Shown in pieces: positions 60,561 through 64,000 of a DNA stretch of 64,000 nt. The notes beneath the pieces are model-generated. The model saw only the letters and a list, made by a program, of their open reading frames with translations, ran no database searches and was not told the origin of the DNA. Made by a program: the position numbers and the translations under genes. How positions within the stretch are numbered: position 1 is the stretch's first letter; each line of letters opens with the position of its first letter. This DNA is from Agriotes lineatus (taxonomy: Eukaryota; Arthropoda; Insecta; Coleoptera; Elateridae): the NCBI GenBank assembly GCA_940337035.1, contig OW679200.1:18247303-18311302 (forward strand), written 5' to 3'.

Positions 60561-61673
60561 GTTTTGAAAATTGGATACCAGCACAGCAATGGTTAAAATG
60601 TTGAGAAATCTTTTTTTGCCATTCGAACACAACTGAAGTTAGTGGACGAGGATACTATATCAAAGGAAACTGGGAAAAAATTCTGATATCAGCATCTAGT
60701 AGCTTATAGTTTAATGTAAATTCACACAATCTTTTTCAGGGCATTATTTCTGATGGTTAAAACCTTTTAGATAGATTGTTTTGTGCAACTATATACACTT
60801 TCGCTCCATAGATCGCACAACTCTCTGATATAGTCTGATATAAGGTAATGGTATGATGCTTATAGCAATTGTGGTTGCATTGCTAACTTACAAATAATAA
60901 TAAAAAACCCAGAATTGGTATTATATGTATTTCAAGAGTAAGAGTCAATAGTAAACATTGATAATTACATAAAACATGATTAGCAATAACTGTAATTAAT
61001 GAACAGCGGCTAGTGAAGGATATCGCCAGAGTTGCGGTCAGTTTGTATACAAATTTGTGCTCAATGTGGCAAATGTAGCTAAGTTTATGATGACGGTCAG
61101 ATTAATTGTGTAAAGTCAGAAGATGATAATGAAGTCGCTTTAGTACAAAGTGTTTGGAAGCGTTACAGAGATTTAGTGCAGCGTTTGCTTTCATATCGAA
61201 ATGCCAACAATCGATGGCGCTGCTAAAGGGTTATAAGACATTGCAATAACGCACAGATTAATGCATAAATCATATAAAAGTAACCTGAAAATTACTGAAC
61301 ACTATAAGAATGTGCTAGTGGGGTTTTAATTACTGTTTATTAACAAAAAGTGAAAAAGTGCGACCAAGTGTGAGGTTAGAGTTTCCTGAATGACATATAC
61401 AAAAACAGTTATAAATTAAGATTAAAGATTGTACAATTACAAATAAACAATTGTAAATCATGTTGTTATGGTGACCTAGAAGTCTTTTGATACTGTTTGT
61501 GGGAGAACCCAAACCGAAAGCTTGTGTGTTGTTTGGCTCCCCAATTTTGTTGATAAAAGTAAATAATTTGTGCCCAGGTGTGAGTTTTATTTATTTGCCG
61601 TTGTGGGGACGCCAGGTGTGGTTAAATTGGCAGTATTCTGGAGTGCAGTTCCAGAGTAAATTGGAGCTGGAGC

Positions 61674-62108
61674 TTAGTCTATATGAGATCGTCTTCGGAG
61701 GTAAGATTCGACAAGTTTTAGAGTTGCAAGAAGCGGAAAGCAAGGTGCAAGACCTAGAGAAGGCTTCGTTCGTGATCCAGAAGCAGGCAGGGGCAGCTGA
61801 AACCTTTCCAAGGAAAAGATACAAGCTTGGCGTTCTTTCCAACTGTGGCATGTGCCAGTTCGCCTTTCGAGCCGAGATTCAATAAGATTGGGAGCTGCAA
61901 GAAGCGGATAGCAAGATGCAGGACCTGGGAAAAGCTTGGTTTGTGATCCATAGGTAGACAGCAGCAGCTGGGACCTTTCCAGGAAGCAAATACAAGCTTG
62001 GCGTCTTTTTGCGGAGACCGGAAGCGAGATCGGCAAGCCAGGAGGACAACAAATGCAAGTTGGTATTCTTTTACACTTAAAAAACAAATACCAGGCTAGC
62101 CAAGCCAC
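61674..62108 (-). other. Open frame with two 57-residue repeats, unidentified
   Basis: The minus strand stays open for 144 codons across two tandem DNA repeats whose starts lie about 171 bp apart (near 61723 and 61894), exactly 57 codons. Both repeats read RQACI(C/F)..LER.QL.L, then G(S/P)(R/Q)TK and C(Y/F)PLLA. A partial third repeat lies near 62050. The plus strand also reads as a repeat (LQEA(E/D)SK.QDL.KA.FVI) but has a stop in the second unit. I recognise no family. It could be a minisatellite with accidental openness or a fragment of a repeat protein; evidence for translation is lacking. Confidence 0.35.
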
Positions 62109-62820
62109 TTGACTATAAGAAATGCATTGTTATAATTTACCTAGGTGAACTGTTTCATTGTTGGTTGCTTTGTGTGCAAAATACGCTGAATTTTCTGCGT
62201 TCCGATCAGCTTTGTTTGGAGTTAATATTTTAAGATTAACTTTCATTCGTTAGAATCGAGCATTTGCCATACAATGGTTAAATTTACCTAAAGTGCGACA
62301 ACCTAACCCTGTAGATGCGCGAGTCTAAATTGCTAGTCGGGGCAAAAGTTTTGATAATTTGCTAATGAATAAAATATAGAAAGCAACACCTTTATTAAAG
62401 TAAAGCATAAGTTAAATCATATTTTTAATTGGCCGCAGAGAGAGGCATTATAAAATCCAAACAAACTAAGCTATGTTATGTGTGTAATCAATTTTTATTT
62501 TGTAATTTCATTACAAAAAACAATAAATAATAAGCACAGCAATAAATAAAGGCTGATCCACATAAAATGTGTATTTCGACTTTCTTTACTTATACATATA
62601 CTTTTAAATACGATAAAATGCAATGTGTCAGGTCATTTTGGGCAGCTTACAGCAATATAACTAACCACTCAAGCCTTCAGGGCCGCTTATTTATATTTCA
62701 AACCAGTTTCCAGCATTTTAACGTTTCATCACGTATCCTAGCAATTTTAAATTCGAACACCCTGTAGTTAGTGCAGTTACCTCGATTCGGGCCACCCTTT
62801 ATGTCTTCCTGGTTACACCG
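62109..62820. other. Intergenic DNA, nothing assigned
   Basis: AT-rich sequence with short chance frames only. Confidence 0.4.
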
Positions 62821-62824
62821 GCTT

Positions 62825-63480
62825 TAATTTGTTTTTGTCCGGTGAACAATGCCGCCTTCCGATTGGCCGCCGAAGCGCTTGGTGACGCTTTCGCTTTGGG
62901 CCGGATTATTTTGTTTTGACTGCAAGCAGTTAGTTACGACAGAGTCGTTCGTTGAGACGCAAGGAGCGTGTAGCACGCCATGTTGTGTACCGTCGGTATG
63001 TGGGTGTTTGGGCCTTCCGATGGCCGAGTTCTGCTTCACTGAGTGAGGGTTGACCCTTTGATCCCAATAAAACGGGGATTACATCTGCAGGACGTTTGGA
63101 TTTCTTGACCTCACGTCGTTTTGGTCCCATGAGAGACGCTTTCCTGCTGATGCCTTTACAAGGCGGATTCCTGCCGGCACTCACACGTGCCGCCCACGCT
63201 GTCGCACCTTTGTCGCCTCTGCAGGCGCGTGGCTAGGCGACCTCTCGCCCTGGCGCTCGAGGAATCGTCGAGAATACAGATATCTGTGTAACCAATTTAT
63301 AACGTAACATCTGTCATCTATGTGTCACGCCACGCTTTCCCAGTGACATATTTTTTGAATCACGCCCATCTCCCTGAGCGTATCAGCCGAGGCCTTTAGC
63401 CTGTTTTGACGAATCTCAGGGCGAGCGTGCCACTTTTTTCGCGGACTTAACCAGTCGTGCGATACTCACCCCGCGTGGGT
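62825..63480. other. GC-rich island, possible promoter or exon region
   Basis: This is the GC-richest half-kilobase in the window, with CpGs, an ATTGG box near 62861 and several open frames of 65-85 codons on both strands. None of the peptides is recognisable, and no TATA-initiator pair or convincing splice sites were identified. A CpG-rich promoter, an unrecognised exon or an old GC-rich transposon are all possible. Confidence 0.3.
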
Positions 63481-63863
63481 GTCGTTAAGTCATTTTGATA
63501 CCATAACCAATGTTCAGGTAATATTCTTCACTTTACTACTTTCATATACGTACCGCCACTTATCATAGTAATTCACAGATATCCATATTCATTCAGAACC
63601 GGTACCTGTCTGCTTTGCAGCTATAGTTCTTGTCCTTCGCCGCATGCTAACATGTACTTGGTCTTGTGTTTCTTTAAAGCAATTCCCCACAACGTCCAAA
63701 ATAGAAAAATCTGTTCTCCAATCTCTAGTATTTCTCCTTCAGTGCGGGATTGTACAAGTTGCCCATAAAAGCATTATACTTATGCCCTTGACACTTAATA
63801 ACTGCAAATAAATGCAATAATATCAAGAAGAGAAACGTAAGAAACACAGCTGTAGGACATACA

Positions 63864-64000
63864 TGTAGTAGAAGTAGAGCATAATTTAGTAGAGGAGATA
63901 AAATTAAGACACTTCATGTGGTACGGACATGTCCAGAGATTGCAAGACAACAAACTGTTGAAGAAAACAATACAACGGGAGCCACAGCGTAATAAAAAGC
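63864..64000 (+). pseudogene. RTE-type retrotransposon, C-terminal piece at window edge
   Basis: The plus-strand frame ending at the window edge reads VEEIKLRHFMWYGHVQRLQD followed by NKLLKKTIQREPQ. This matches the I..L.W.GHVQRM..NRLPKK block near the RTE C-terminus. The element must continue to the right of the window. Upstream RT motifs were not found on this strand. Confidence 0.65.

Noticed and set aside
63530..63760. Minus-strand peptide resembling an RTE KTKYM block
   Set aside because: Only a short word matches, flanked by stops and on the opposite strand to the clear RTE tail at 63864. It is too weak to annotate.

Overview
The window looks like a gene-poor, transposon-rich stretch of an insect nuclear genome. 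It is strongly AT-rich, lacks dense ORFs or operons, and has no long intact gene. It carries relics of insect-typical families: mariner and Tc1-like transposons, RTE and CR1/Jockey-group non-LTR retrotransposons, tRNA-derived SINEs and many short palindromic MITEs. A beetle is a reasonable guess, but this is inference from repeat style and not a proof. A run of exactly 100 N at 34944-35043 is an assembly gap.

Layout. 1-9.1 kb: AT-rich DNA with a GC-richer island (3.1-3.5 kb), an old degenerate tandem array (3.6-5.5 kb), a tRNA-derived SINE (5.7 kb) and two head-to-tail copies of a repeat called family A here (8.28-9.09 kb), the first carrying a palindromic MITE. 9.8-10.1 kb: the best candidate for host gene content, a minus-strand TATA/CCAAT/CRE-like promoter with a short first coding exon. 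10.3-11.8 kb: a dead mariner split by a SINE with a 13-bp target-site duplication. 16.9-24.4 kb: a dense patch of MITEs, a foldback element, an inverted pair of tRNA-Gly-containing elements, nested families A and B, a SINE and an RTE tail. 28.7-37.6 kb: a MITE, two decayed RTE elements (one with a MITE inside), a second SINE copy and hammerhead-like palindromic repeats. 41.3-44.2 kb: RTE pieces on either side of about 2 kb holding a 57-bp satellite and a TA-flanked MITE. 46.5-59.2 kb: two dead CR1/Jockey-group elements, MITEs, a second family B copy and a deleted Tc1 inside a larger palindrome. 59.2-64 kb: SINE and retroelement tails, an in-frame 57-residue repeat ORF, GC-richer sequence and an RTE tail at the edge.

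No set of genes works together here. The coherent story is one of nested insertion and decay: SINE into mariner, MITE into RTE, family B into family A, and satellite plus MITE between RTE pieces. The parts most worth following up are the palindromic hammerhead-like repeat, the tRNA-Gly-bearing element pair, the motif-array foldback, the Tc1-in-palindrome composite and the minus-strand promoter at about 9.96 kb.
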